Below are positions 1 to 14,568 of a stretch of 64,000 nucleotides of DNA, piece after piece; position 1 is the stretch's first letter, and every line of letters begins with the position of its first letter. Under the pieces are notes generated by a model. That model was not told the origin of the DNA. It did no database searches and worked only from the letters and a program-made list of their open reading frames with translations. Origin of the DNA: Oryzias latipes (taxonomy: Eukaryota; Chordata; Actinopteri; Beloniformes; Adrianichthyidae). The translations under genes and the position numbers were made by a program. The DNA lies in contig NC_019867.2 in assembly GCF_002234675.1 (NCBI RefSeq), positions 1,506,001-1,570,000 on the forward strand, given 5' to 3'.

Positions 1-225
1 AGGGGGTCCTCCCCCCACAGGCAGACTGGGACTTTAACCATCAACCTCAATGCTCAAAAGGCAGAATCCCTTTAAAATAATAATAATAAAAGCACCAAAA
101 TCCCTTCTGGAGCTCCTTCTGTTATCTTGAATCCTCAAATATTGTTGGAACACTGTGAACCTGGGGAGGTGGTGACGATTTGACTGTCACCTGTCATTCC
201 AGAGACCACGCCCCCATTTCCACAA

Positions 226-640
226 CGCATTAAAGTCCCACTCAGATCATCTTCTGATCCATTTTCAAAGTGTTCCCAGTGGTCTTTTAACTATGATTAT
301 GACATCTTTAGCCAAAATCCATGAACCTGATGTCGTTTTCTAGTGTCTGCAGAGCGGCAGGACTTCATTAGAAATTCACCTCTAAGTTGTGGGCGGAACC
401 TTTGGCGTGGAGTAAACCTTTGCTGATTCCCCATCATCCCCCTCTATGGCCCCTCACCACCCCATTCTAACATTAGCGGGGCATCAAAAACAGCAGCAAC
501 ATCAGATCCATCCATCCGTCCAGTTCTGAACCAGATTCCAGCTCCGACCAGGAAAACAAAGACGTTCATGGATCTGTTGGACGATCAGAAAGGGGCGGAG
601 AAGGGAGCCTGTGGCCCCGCCCAGCATATTTTCTATGTCA
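226..640. repeat. Dispersed repeat family A, copy 1
   Basis: This stretch aligns by eye with 22330-22600. Shared landmarks in the same order are a TCAGATCATCTTC-like start, TTTTCAAAG, a CTTTT..ATTATAATCATGTCATTTTTAGCCAAAAT-like core, TTAGAAAT.CACCTCTAAGTT, GGGCGG.ACC and a late CCCGCCCAG. Two diverged copies 22 kb apart point to an old interspersed element. No coding capacity, terminal repeats or target duplication was found, so its class is unknown. Confidence 0.6.
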
Positions 641-2444
641 CAAATAGGATCATTTTTTTCATCTGCTCCTGATTCACAACAATTTGAATAAAGAAAACCT
701 CAGAAATGTCATTTTCAGTCGTACTTTTTTCATTTCTGTCCTCCGTCATCAGAAAAATGCTATTAGAACATGTCAAAAAGAGCATTTTCAGTGAACCAAA
801 CGTAAACTAGAACTCTTGTCTGACCACACTGGAACTGTTTTTGTTTCTATTGTAAAACGTGAATGCAATACACGGTGAATAGATGGTGGCTGTCTTTGGG
901 ATCCACAGTAAAGCATTGGAAAAGTGTTGTTGCTTCAGGAACTCACCTGCCTGTGGATTTTTGTTCCTAAGATCTGTGACCTTCATTCAGGCTGCATGCG
1001 CGCACGTGAACTCATCAGAGTGTGCACGTGAGCCTGTCAGAGCCCAGTTTCTCATGAGTTTTCCGGATGAAAACCTTTTTTTTATGACGTTTTCTTTCAT
1101 TTGAAGCCAAAGTAAATAGTGTTTTCATAAATTTAACTTTATTTCATCCAACTTTTATCGGGAAGAAAAGGATTTTCCCTGTTTTGTTCAGAAAGAAGCT
1201 GGAAGAAGATAAAGCTTCTTAGTTTTTCTTCAGCTCCATGTCTCCCACAGCAGCAGATGTTCCTGCTTCCTCTGGACCGTGGCGCTCCTGTGACGGACCC
1301 ACAGAACCCTGTGCTGCTCTCATGCATTTGTTCTTGCCTCGCGGCAGGACGTCGGGTCGTTTGCTGCTCTGAGGCTGTGGAAACGTTTCTTTACAGCTTT
1401 GTTTCACTGAACAGCAGATGCTGCTTTGGTTCTTTAAAGGTCGGGTTGGGTTTTTTCTCCCTCAGTGACATTTGGAGAACAAAAGTGAGTCGTGACATTC
1501 TTCCCTGGTGACAGTCACCGTGGTCTTCCTCATGCTGCTGGACTCGTCACCGTGGTCTTCCTCAGGACCTGCTGGACTGGTCGCCATGTTCCTCTTGTAG
1601 TTTAGAGTTTCTGTTTGCTGCCTTGGAAAGCGTCTCAGCGTCCAGCTCCTCTTCTGGTTGCTCTCCTGCAGAAACTTTGCTTTTTCATTTTTTTTCCCCT
1701 ATCAATTCATGACTTCTATATATACGTATTTTTTTTTTGTTTGTCTTAGTTTTTGTTTTGATTTCTTGAAAGAAACCAATTTTCTTGTTTATTTTTTCAC
1801 CTTCATTTTTTCCATTTTCTGTGAAATGTTTTGTCTTTTCCTTTGCAGCTTTTCAGATTAAAAGCTTTTCCGTTATGGTGGTTTTTGGCAGCTGTGGTTC
1901 AGTTTGTTCCCCGTTCTCAGCCTGCTGAGGGCCGTGGTTTGGGGTTCTACGTATCTACCTCATAATTTATATTTTGTTGTTGTTGAATGGTTAGGCCTTT
2001 GTGGTTTCTGTTGGTTTGTGCTGCACTTCAGTCCAACTGCAGGATTATTCCACATTCAGAAGTGTGCATTGTAACATCTGCAGAACTAAAAATGTCTCCA
2101 ATAAGACATGAACTTCTTTGTTTCTGCTATTCTCTTCTGTTAGCAACATGTCGAACAGATGTGTGGCTGTGTGCATTTCCGTGGTAACACACATGGAAGA
2201 GCTGGAAAACCAAAAGTTCTCTTTTTCAGATCTGAAGCTGTTGGCCTGAAGGAAAAAATGCTGCTGCGTTCGAGAACCGCAGGGATTTCATGACTTTCTC
2301 TAAATGACATGAGGAGCACAAGACTGTCCGGGAGAGGTCTCACCTGTCAACTGTACCTCAATCCAAGATCGATTTAACTCTAAAAGATCTTTTAAATATT
2401 TTAGGTCAAGTCAACTAAAACCTTTTCTCAGACAGAAAGATTTT

Positions 2445-2446
<2 letters not shown>

Positions 2447-2499
<53 letters not shown>
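2447..2499. repeat. (AATC)n microsatellite
   Basis: About thirteen uninterrupted copies of a CAAT/AATC tetranucleotide. Confidence 0.95.
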
Positions 2500-2500
<1 letters not shown>

Positions 2501-4193
2501 TTACAGCCATGTTCATGAGCAACCAACACATAAAGGAGAACTCAGTCATGCTGAGACTGAAAAAAACAATTCTTAATTTCTTCTTTTATGATTTCCAAAT
2601 TAAATATTGGTGACGTTTTCCCCCACAAAATCTTTAAAATATTTTCTTGAGTGAAGATTATTTTATATTTTGTAAAACTTTATTTACAGGATTTTTCTTA
2701 CAACTTCCAGAAAATTTATTCAACTGTTTGCTTTCACAGTTTTTCACTTCTCCTTCACTGAGGTGTAAATAAAAACGTTCATCTTTCCCCATCGTTACCT
2801 TGAACTTTATTGTCTGACTGTCACATTTTATTGGTGTTACATGTATGAATTGAATCTATCTCGTGAAATAAAACAAATATTTCTTAGTAAAACAACTGTT
2901 TTCGACTTTACTTTCATCGACTTTGGCCAGTTTTTCAATCTACTCTTTAACGTTTAATGTTTCATTTTAACCCTAAAAAACTCTAAAAACAATTTTCTTC
3001 TGGGGTTTTAAAGTTAATCAGACTGTTTTGTTGGGTTGCAGCAATTAGGCCAAAAAAAGCAGAACAAAAAAACCGAATGTATTGTTAAATTAAATCTAAC
3101 TGTAGATTTCTGACTGTTCTTCAGATGAACTTCCTGTCTGATCCCAGCATTTTGCTTTTAAAAGAGTTTCTTTCATCAACTTAGGACGAAGGTTTTCCTC
3201 CTTAAAGTAGTTCCTGAGTTTCAGGTGAATCAAAGCTGCAGATGAAGCCATAAAAAGCAGCTGATTAATAGTGGCAGGGGGGGGGGTTGACCACGCCATG
3301 AGGCTCTCTGAGGGAAGGCGTGAAAGGCGGCGCCGCCTCACATCTTCAAAGAGCAGAATCGGCCGTCTGCTCCCACATGTCCTGCGTTCATCAGAGGGAA
3401 GAGCGGCGAGGCGAGCGGCGGTCAGCTTTCAGATCTCATTGCAGCTCTGAGATGATCCTGAAGGTCCTACAGGCACTTCAAACCCGTCTGCTCTGCACTC
3501 CTGAGATCCCTGCTCTTCACTGCTTTTGTCTTGTTTTTTAGTTAAAGATCTTTAGAGGAAAGTTTATGAAGCTCTCCTCCTCCACCAGCCTTCAATCCTG
3601 ACTAATATTTCTCCTTCCCTCCCTCTGGTTCAGCAGCAGCAAGTTCTTTTCATAAACGTTCAGATGTTTGTGACGCGGAAAAGCTTTTCACGAGCAGGAG
3701 AGGCCCAAAAGAGTCGGAAATCACCAGGAGGACTCATCCAGGAGGCTCTGAGAGAATCCGGAGGCCTGCAGGCCTCACTGGACTCAGTCCAGGTCAAAGG
3801 TCATGATCCAACCGTCAGAAGGAGCCTTCTGGACAAACGTGCATCCATGGATAGTTGAAGGAGAAAGACACTGCTGAGCAGACACGGAGGCGGGGGCATG
3901 ATAGTGAGGGACTGGTTTTTGGCTTTTAGATGGAAGAAAACTGTGAATTCTGACCTCTGCTGGACAATCCTGCTTATCTCAAAAGGTCAGGCAGGTTTTT
4001 TTTATCATCACTAAATCCTCATAAAAACAGTTTTTGTGTTTTTATCATTTTGTTTGTTTTTCTGAATCCTTGGAGGAGACGAAAAAGCCAAAACGTTGAT
4101 GCTGAATCAGATTCAGCTTTTTGGTGGATCACCTGTTTTTGAGGTTTCAAATATAATCTGAATGTCTGGACTGGTGTCTCCTCAGAGTTCTGC

Positions 4194-4276
4194 TGGAGGT
4201 TCTGGTCTGGAGGTTCTGGTCTGGAGGTTCTGGTCTGGAGGTTCTGGTCTGGAGGTTCTGGTCTGGAGGTTCTGGT
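4194..4276. repeat. 14-bp minisatellite
   Basis: About six near-perfect tandem copies of GGAGGTTCTGGTCT. The unit is not a multiple of three, so it produces a repetitive open frame on the minus strand that has no sign of being a gene. Confidence 0.9.
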
Positions 4277-4906
4277 TCGTGTTCCACAGCTGAAGACCTG
4301 GACAGATGTTTGTTGGCTGAAGACTCCGAGCATCAGAAGTGGTTCTGACAGCATGAAGGCAACATTTGCGGTGAACGGCATTTTCCTGGGCCCCTCCTGT
4401 GGGGTGGGGGGTGGGAGGGGGGGCGTCTGGGTGCTTTCAAGTCTTTGAACTGTCGGATCTGAGCGTGAAGCCCCTCCGCTGACCTCCAGGTGCGTTCGTC
4501 TGAGCGTGATCCCTCCACAGGAGAGAGGCAGCGCTGGCACGGATCACGGCGCCTTTGATCCTCGGCGTGATGAAGACGTGGGCCGGACGCTGACAGGGAG
4601 CCCCTCCCCGTCTTTGTTTCTGTGCCCGTCAGCTGAATCTCCTCAGAGCTGCACAACTCCAGAGCTTTTATTTTCGACGCCTCGTTGGCATTCAGAGATT
4701 TAAAAAAAACTCTGATGAAATAAGAAAAAGGGTAAAAACTGAAAACTACACAAACACACAAACAAGCTCTTCCTGTCTTTTTACAATGATTGACTTTTTC
4801 TGCTTTTAGTGCAAGAACGGAGGTCAGAGGTCACGTCTGCAGGTCTGTGTTTGTCCAGGACCTCTCTGCCTCTGCAGGGTCCGGAGGGCCTCACAGAGTT
4901 CCCGGA

Positions 4907-7265
<2,359 letters not shown>

Positions 7266-7566
7266 TCAGGCAGGAGACCAGCCGATGACAACCTGAGGGG
7301 AATGACAAAAGAGAAGGAGGTCACGGTCCCTTCAGCGCCCCCTAGAGTCACCATGAAGAACAATGACAAAGTTCTGTTTTCAGGTAGAAATCTGGAGCTA
7401 AAGTCAAACATAACTTTAATTTTTTAAACTGTTTTATTTACTTTTTTCACTGAAACAAGTCAAAAACAAACTTTCATAACTTATTTTAACTTTAGTTTTT
7501 TTTTCAACATTTTTTATTCTTATTTTTATTTGAGTGCGATGTTTGTGAGATTATTGTTTCTGTTCC

Positions 7567-7567
7567 A

Positions 7568-7602
<35 letters not shown>
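7567..7602. repeat. (ATC)n microsatellite
   Basis: About eleven tandem CAT/ATC units, ending in CAGCAG. It sits at the left edge of a dispersed repeat copy. Confidence 0.9.
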
Positions 7603-7619
7603 GCAGCTGAATTTTTGAA

Positions 7620-7925
7620 AAAGTGAACGACCCTACAAAAAAACGATGACATCACAGCAAGAGAAACCTTCAAAAATTGAATGGTGCCAAAATCTCTTTT
7701 GGGGCTCAAAAAAAAGAAAAACAACGTTAAATATCTAAACGAATTTGGAACTTATTATTGGATGGCAACACGCCCTACGGCCAAGTGGGAAATTTGGAGA
7801 TTTTCCCATAAAATAGAAAAAAACTAAACGTTTGTTTGAATGATCCTCATGAAATGTCACACACACGCCACCAGGTTAAGTCTTCAAACAGAGTCAAAGT
7901 TTTGTTGACCTTTGACCTCAGGAAG
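7620..7925. repeat. Dispersed repeat family B, copy 1 (left part)
   Basis: Matches 44335-44640 in order: CGATGACATCAC, an AAATCTCTT block, TTATTATTGGATGGC followed by GTGGGAAATTTGG, then a shared GTTTGAA.GATC stretch and GTTGACCTTTGACCTCA. The right part of the full 44 kb copy matches 9905-10000 instead, so copy 1 appears split by about 2 kb of other sequence. The element class is not recognised. Confidence 0.6.
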
Positions 7926-9904
7926 AGACTCAAAAATTCCCTTTGGTTCCTTCTGCATCCTCCTAGGGATGTCGATCTGTCACCTCCTAACTCTTCTTAT
8001 CTTTGTTTTAAACCTCCATGTGATGAAAACTACATGGGGGGGGGGGGGGTGTCTGCCCCTCCCAGATTACTGTAGTGTCTTTTCATCTGCAGCCTCTCTT
8101 CTTGGGATGGACGGATGACCCTCCTCTGATCCCTCGCCTCACGCTTTGCAGGCTTGGCAGCAGAAAGCGACGACGTCCAGAAGAAGCTGAAATATTAATG
8201 CCAGGCAGAAAATCAAAGGAGTTCAGGAGGTTCTGGGTGACGTGGAGGAGCCGGATCTGCACGCTCCGAGTGTAGTGATGATCCAGCAAATCACGGAGGA
8301 GGGAGGGGAACGGCTGGAGGTGAACTTCTTAGGATCACTGTCCCCCCAACAGTGAGGGGCAGTAGAAGGAAAAGCTCCTCAAAGTTTGGCATCCTTCCAC
8401 GACTGACCTCCACGCAGGCGGAGCTTCATGATGAAGGTGATCTAACTGTCAGGGCAGGAATCTTCTGATGAAGAAAGCTGCAGGAGGACTTTCCAGACCC
8501 TTCAAGGGCGGTGTTGAACCTTCAGATCTGAGCACCGGTTCTGTTTGGGGGGTGGATCGGCGCTCTGGCTCCACTGAGAAACACTGGAAAGGACACCTGA
8601 AGCTCAGCGGACTTCTGGACGTTTCACGTCTTTCTATGATGGACCGCGGTCCTGTTTGATCAAGTCTGAGCTTCCCATTTAAAAATCTCCCCACAGTTTG
8701 TTCTTTTTTAAAGATTCTTCTAACAAAACAAAAAAAGAAAAGGATGAAGATGAAGGAGAGGTGGTCACATGACCCTCTGCTCACTGACCTCCCCATAACA
8801 GAGGACTGAAGGTCACCGCGGAGCCTGAAGGTTTCAGTGGGGAGCATGCAGTAAAACAAAAAGCACAAGTCCGTGTTGAGTTTTCATGGGAAGAAGGGAA
8901 CGCATCGTCATCAGATGCTCCAACGCGGACTGGCAGCAACCAGGAAGCATGTTCTTACAGCTTTGAAGAGTCCTTGAACCAGAATCCTGGATCCGCTCAG
9001 ACGTTCCCCTGTGGATCAAAAGCTATCGTCCAACGTTCCTCCAGCTGTCTGATGTCCCATCAGGATCTCTCACGGCTCCAGCTCAAGATTGGATTTGGCA
9101 AACCTTCACATATTTGTGCACAAACCCGCCTTAATGCCCCTCCTTTGCTTTCAGAATCACCTCTGTGTGTCTGGCTGTGTGTCAGCGGGCCGCCAGCCGC
9201 TCATCACAGCCAGGTCTGACTTCCAGCACAGATGGAAGGCGTCTATGTCGGAGCTCCAGCTGCTGGCAGAGCCGCCATCATCAACAGGGGAGAGCGTCCT
9301 GTTCATGTGGACCCACAGGAAGTCCAGTCCAAGGGTTTGAACCCATGCAGATTCTGCTCAGGTTCTCCCGAGTGCCAGAAAAGGAGGGAAAGTGAGGCAC
9401 AGAATCCTGCCGGATAAAAATGACTTTTTGTTCTCGCTTTTTCCTTTATGTTGATTTATATTTTAGCGTTTAGTTAATTTGATTAGTTTTGAAAATCAGG
9501 TCAACGAATCACCTGTCGCAAAAACATTAAAAAACAACGTTTTAGAAATCAAATTTTTTTTTAATGAAACAAAACAAAAAGGAAGTATTTTGGATTTTAA
9601 AATAAAATGTTAAAAAATGAAACAAAATAAGAAATCAGAACAGGTAGATTTTATGGGATGTCTGACTGGATGATGATTTTTGGTGAGCGCTTCTGGCCAC
9701 GCCCACTGCAAACGTTCAGCGATCAATCAATCATCTCGTTACCGCGGTTCATGTTAAACATCCCTCTTCTTCAAGACAGATGTCTTCATCCAATCAGCGA
9801 TATCCCATAATAATTTTACCACTTTCTTATTGTTTCGTATTTGAACATTTCATTTGGATTTCTGGATTTTACTTTTGTTATTATTTTAAGGTTTAGTTTC
9901 TGGA

Positions 9905-10000
9905 ACTGTTTTTTAACTTGTCCTGTCCAACAGCTGGGCAGACAGATGAGGACTGAAGGCCTCTTGTGTTGGACATATTTTACTTTAACAACAGGGGTTA
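9905..10000. repeat. Dispersed repeat family B, right part
   Basis: Shares with 44718-44795 the blocks CTGGGCA.ACAGATGA, CTGAAGGCCTCTTGTGTTGG and ACATATTTT. In the 44 kb copy this follows directly after the left-part homology. Confidence 0.6.
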
Positions 10001-11573
10001 TTGATCTACTGACACACCACAGGTATGTCTGAATAAACCCCTTTTGGAATCCAGGCCAAACTTTATTAATTTCAATCATATTTGAAACTCTTTTGTGTTG
10101 GACCGGACGGAAAAGGAAAGAAGGGAAGAAGAGAGAGGGATGTTAGAAAAGGGGGGGTAGGAAGGTGATTATAGAGGGGGGGGGGGGGGGGGTAAAACCA
10201 TGAAGCAGCATAAAGCAACAAATTTCTGGATGGTTATACTCATTACATTCATGTTCAGTTGTAATACAAGTCTGTAAGGGTGGTATAATATTAATATTCA
10301 TTATAATAATCATTTCTGTTTTTGTGATTTTATTGATCCTCCATCCAACAGATGAATCTTACAAACATATCGATAATAATGAGATTACTGTCTGATAACA
10401 GACTAAAACAACCGTGAAACATTTCCTCACAGAAATCCGCAACATTTCCAAACTATCGTCTCTGTTCTCTGGAGGACGACTCGTGTTTCTGCGTCACGCG
10501 CTCCTTCATTTAAGGACAGATTTTTTTCCTGGAATAGAAAATTCTTTCAGTTAAAGAAAACCGGCTTCGCCCCGCGTGTCCCGCCGTGCGCGTCCCGCCG
10601 CGCATGCGCACCGCTCATTGAGCCTGAATGAAACAAGGGTCGTCCCGCCTGCGCTCCTCGTGCCTCACATTAATTATCTGTGAAAGGCAGATGCCTCCAT
10701 CTGCATTTTGGGACAGTCCCTGGTGTCTGCATGCCTGTGTCTTTGTCTGAAGGTACGGGGGGATTATCCTGCACAGGGAGGGGGGCATGGAGGCTGCGTT
10801 AGCTTTGCCTCTGCGGGGGGGCAGATGTATGTACCACAGCAAGAAGATTGTCTGGTGGTGGGGGGTCACCACGGCGATGCGCTGAGGACTGCCAAACCCG
10901 CCAAATCTGCAGGCCTGTGGAGGTCTGATAAAAGCCGCTCCATCCTTCACCGCCTCCTCTGCCCCCACCCACCTGCCCGGTCTGAACCCCTCCCTCTCTG
11001 ACAGAAGCCGCAGCAGAAACTCCTGACAGCTCACCTGTTGGAGTTCCCTTTGAAAACGGAATTCCATTTTTTCTGACGACTGCAAACCATCAGCTGCAGA
11101 AACCTGCATCTCCACGGCAACAGAAGAGACGCAATGATGAGAATTTTCTCTCTGCGTTCAAAAAGTACAAAACCATTTGACCTTTGACCTTTTAATTAGG
11201 ATAAATATTTTATGAATTTCACTTTAGAAAACCACAGATTCACATCTTGACTGTCACTAAAACATCCTCAAGTTAAGCAAAGAACACAACTTTTTTATCA
11301 TTTCAGGAATCTAACCAGCATCCGTCACCAACTGAGATTCTGCCGGTGTAGGTACCACAACCATGCGGCCTGCAACAACCGTTCGGGGTCTTTTGGGGTC
11401 CTGGGACTACTGCTGATGTCACATGATGTGATTGTCTGTCCGTTGGTCTGATGACGTGTCAGACAGTGATTGGTCTGTAAATGACCATAGAAGAAGATAT
11501 TGTGCGGTTCGTTGTAAACAAGCAGAGCTCTGACATGGAGCGAGATGATCTTCTAAACGTGCTTTTATTATTG

Positions 11574-11832
11574 TAAATGGTAAATGGCGTATACTTATAG
11601 AGCGCCTTTCTTCCTACAAGGACAAAGTGCTTTACAGTCACACACACATTCACCCAGTCACACACAGTCACACACATTCACACTCTGGTGCCTGCCTACC
11701 ACCAGAGGCAAGGTGGGGGTCAGTGTCTTGCCCAAGGACACTTCGACTCATGGGCGTGCAAGGCGGGAATCGAACCTGCAATCTTACGATCATGGGTCGA
11801 CCGCCCTACCGCTGCACCACGGCCGCCCCTTG
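11574..11832 (-). repeat. tRNA-derived SINE, copy 1
   Basis: Read on the minus strand, the head carries an RNA polymerase III A-box-like TGGTGCAGCGG (revcomp near 11809-11820) and a perfect B box GGTTCGATTCC (revcomp at 11766-11776). A conserved body follows, with CCTTGGGCAAGACACTGACC, a CA-rich zone and a tail AAAGTGCTTTGTCC..GCGCTCTATAAG typical of fish retroposons. A second, diverged copy with the same orientation lies at 51608-51867. It is not a functional tRNA gene: the cloverleaf arms do not pair and the match continues far past a tRNA. Confidence 0.85.
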
Positions 11833-14560
11833 CAATTGTAATTATTAAGTGCATTGCAGCTGAACGGACTGCAGTCAGAACCCTCCTCTGGACCGCACAC
11901 TGTAACAAAGCAGCGTCCCCGCCTGCAAACACGAAGCTACGAGACTGCAGCTGCTCAGAGACACGGTTCTCTGTGGAGCAGCAGGTTCATTCTAACAGCC
12001 ACAGATCTTTACTGAGTGGGTTGTGGATAAATCTCTATAAACACACAGACACAACTTATGAGGGAAAAGAACTTTAGGTTACAAAAGAAAACGTGAAATG
12101 AAAATATGTAGAGCCCGAGCAGATGCGGACGCTATGTAGTTTGTCCAAGTGGGGCCACCGTAGTGTGACGTTATCCTCAGTGGAGAGTTTTCCTCTTCTT
12201 CTATCGTAAGCTGTAGAAAACATTTACACATTTTAAGTGTTGTGCTGTGAAAACTTTCTACTAATTTGTAAATATTGTTTAATGTTAATAATGTTTTGCA
12301 GCAATTTTAAATATAGGAATTGCATTTATTAATTCATTTGAAAAGATGTTTCCACCTGTGATGCTCTCAGGTGTGGACCCCCACCGGTCGTGCAGGTGGA
12401 GGGGGGGGGACACCAATCAAACCAAACAATGTTCAGTCATTTCTGTCCAAACCAGCAGGAAATCCTGAAGGAAACAGTTGTTCCTGCATAAACAGACCTC
12501 AAACCTCTTTGTTTGATCAAACTCCAGCTTCTCCTGCTGCTCCTCCATAGTTTTTCTGTTTTTCAGACACAAAACGTTGAATTTCTTTTGCAGCTTTGAA
12601 GTGAATCTGCTGCTGAAACAACTGAACTGGTTTGATTTCATTTAGCTGGCTGTGTCTTCCAGACTCTCACCTTCATCGCCTCTTTTTTTCACATCGTCAT
12701 CATCATCAGCCCCCCCACTGCTTTTCAAATTAGGCTCTTAAGAAAGCACCCCCCCCCCATCCGTGAAGCTCCAAGGAGCAGACACCCGCCACGCTTTCAC
12801 TCTCTCATCAACTTATTCATTCACACATGCATAACACGCAGATGCCCCCCCACACGCACACACACACCCACCTGACCCCCCCCCCCCCCCGCTCTTCTCG
12901 ACGCTCCCAGATCTGGGTCAGGCTTATCACATGCTGTACTTGTCCTCCTCTTTTTTTTTTTTTGGGGGGGGGGGGGGGTTCAGAGATGATATGGGGGTGC
13001 ACAAGGGGTGTTGGGGGGCAGGAAATGCACGTTTTCAAAGGCATCTGGGGGGGGAGGAGCACGTCTGAGGGGGCGCCGCTGACTTGGATTTACTCTGATG
13101 AGGAAACGTGGAGGCTGTGTGTCCGGAACCTGCAGCTGCAACACACCTGTGTGTGTGCGGGTCAAACCTCCTGGCTCCGCCCACAGCGTGACATTTGCGT
13201 TCTTTCAGGGGGGGCGGGCAGAGAAAGAGATGCTTTGTTTCCGTTTCTGTCACAGATTTAAAGCTGGAACTTTGTTAATTCGTCTCAGAAATCTTCCTCC
13301 GCCGAGTGGAGAAGTTCATCAGCTCCTCTGATGGAGCTGCAGAGAAAACACACACAGCCTCTCTGCCCCCCCTCCTGACCCCCCCACGCACACGCTCAGT
13401 TGTGGTCGCCCCGACAGCTTGGCCTGACTGTGAGGAGCCTAACCTGTCAGGGTGGATTTAACCCAACTGTCCCGCACGGGGGGGGGGGGGGGGGTGTCTT
13501 GAATGTCTGCTATTTAAAAAGGGAAAGGGGGGGTGTGTACGTGTTGACAAGCTTGGGGGTACCAGACTAGTGGTTCCCCGTGAGCTCCGACACAAATGCG
13601 AGTCTGGAAAGGGGGCGAGCTGACAGATGGGGGTGGGCAAATTGTGTATGGTCCATATCATCACGGGCCACTGAGCCCCCCCACCATATTACTGAACTGT
13701 TTTAGCTTTTTTGGGGGGGGGGGGCACAGCACAAGCAGAAGGACAGCAGAGCAGAAGAGGAGGAGAGCAGATGGTGTTTACAGGACGAAGAGCGAAAGGA
13801 GGAGATCAGATGAAGAACCTCGACGAGGAGCCCCGCTGGCAGCTCACCATGGCAACCGCTGTTTACATGCCCCTCACCTGGGCAGGACACCTCAGGGACT
13901 GGGAGGAAAGATGTGTGCAGGGATGGAAAAGAGATGAGGGGGGGGTGCAGATGATGTCACAGTTGGTGGGGAGTTACAGCCAAACGGCGCCATGCGGCGA
14001 CAGTAATAAACCGAGCCGGCTGCTGTAGAGGTTTGTTGTCCAAAAACCCCGCCGGCGTCACGCGGTTCCGTCTGAACCGACGGCTCCTGTTTCAGACCCA
14101 ACTAATGTCTCAATCTGCAGCTCGGTCCCTGAGAGCCTCCATGCTGATTACCTGGATCAGGTGTGTTCAGCCAATCAGAGCAGGAAACCACCCGTTCAGC
14201 AGGAGGAAGAGCAGAGGGAGCTGGAAAAACAGACAGTCAACAAATAGTTTTGTTGTCTTTGCTTATGCCTCCTCTGCATCCTCAGGGGAGCTCAGGTGTG
14301 TCTCACATTCCCCTTGAGGCTCGCACGGCCTCCTCAACAACATCATGAAAACGGAACGTACCATTGTGGCAGGTGTACGGTGAAGTTTGGGTAAGGAAAA
14401 CGCTCAACGCACTCATGACGTACAGGTGATGCTGTCGTACGGCGTCCTCACGCCACACTCCACACTCCACAAGGTGCGAGTACCAGCTCCTAACTGACTG
14501 CACATGTAACACGGTTGCCAACTCAGGCCATTGTATTTTTTCCTTTTTTTTTTCCTTTCC
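11833..14560. other. Gene-free stretch with many G/C homopolymer runs
   Basis: No supported gene. Runs of ten or more G or C occur repeatedly, for example at 12882-12890, 12964-12978, 13480-13495 and 13711-13722, together with CA repeats at 12851-12870. Short open frames in this part are mostly products of these runs. Confidence 0.5.
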
Positions 14561-14568
14561 TTCCTCAC

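Larger units (their letters stand above)
1..4906. other. Non-coding flank 3' of the sulfotransferase gene
   Basis: No open frame here looks like a real exon: all are short and lack domain motifs or paired splice sites. The stretch holds a dispersed repeat (226-640), an AATC microsatellite and a 14-bp minisatellite, listed separately. A minus-strand AATAAA at 4667-4672, about 235 bases past the stop of the sulfotransferase gene, could be its poly(A) signal, so roughly 4650-4906 may be 3' untranslated region. That is inference from position only. Confidence 0.5.

Noticed and set aside
4019-4540. Minus-strand frame of 173 codons near the sulfotransferase 3' end
   Set aside because: Its repetitive centre comes from the 14-bp minisatellite; no domain or splice support.
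11761-11832. Possible tRNA gene on the minus strand (B box GGTTCGATTCC)
   Set aside because: The similarity extends over 250 bases to a second copy at 51.6 kb and the arms do not fold, so it is a SINE.
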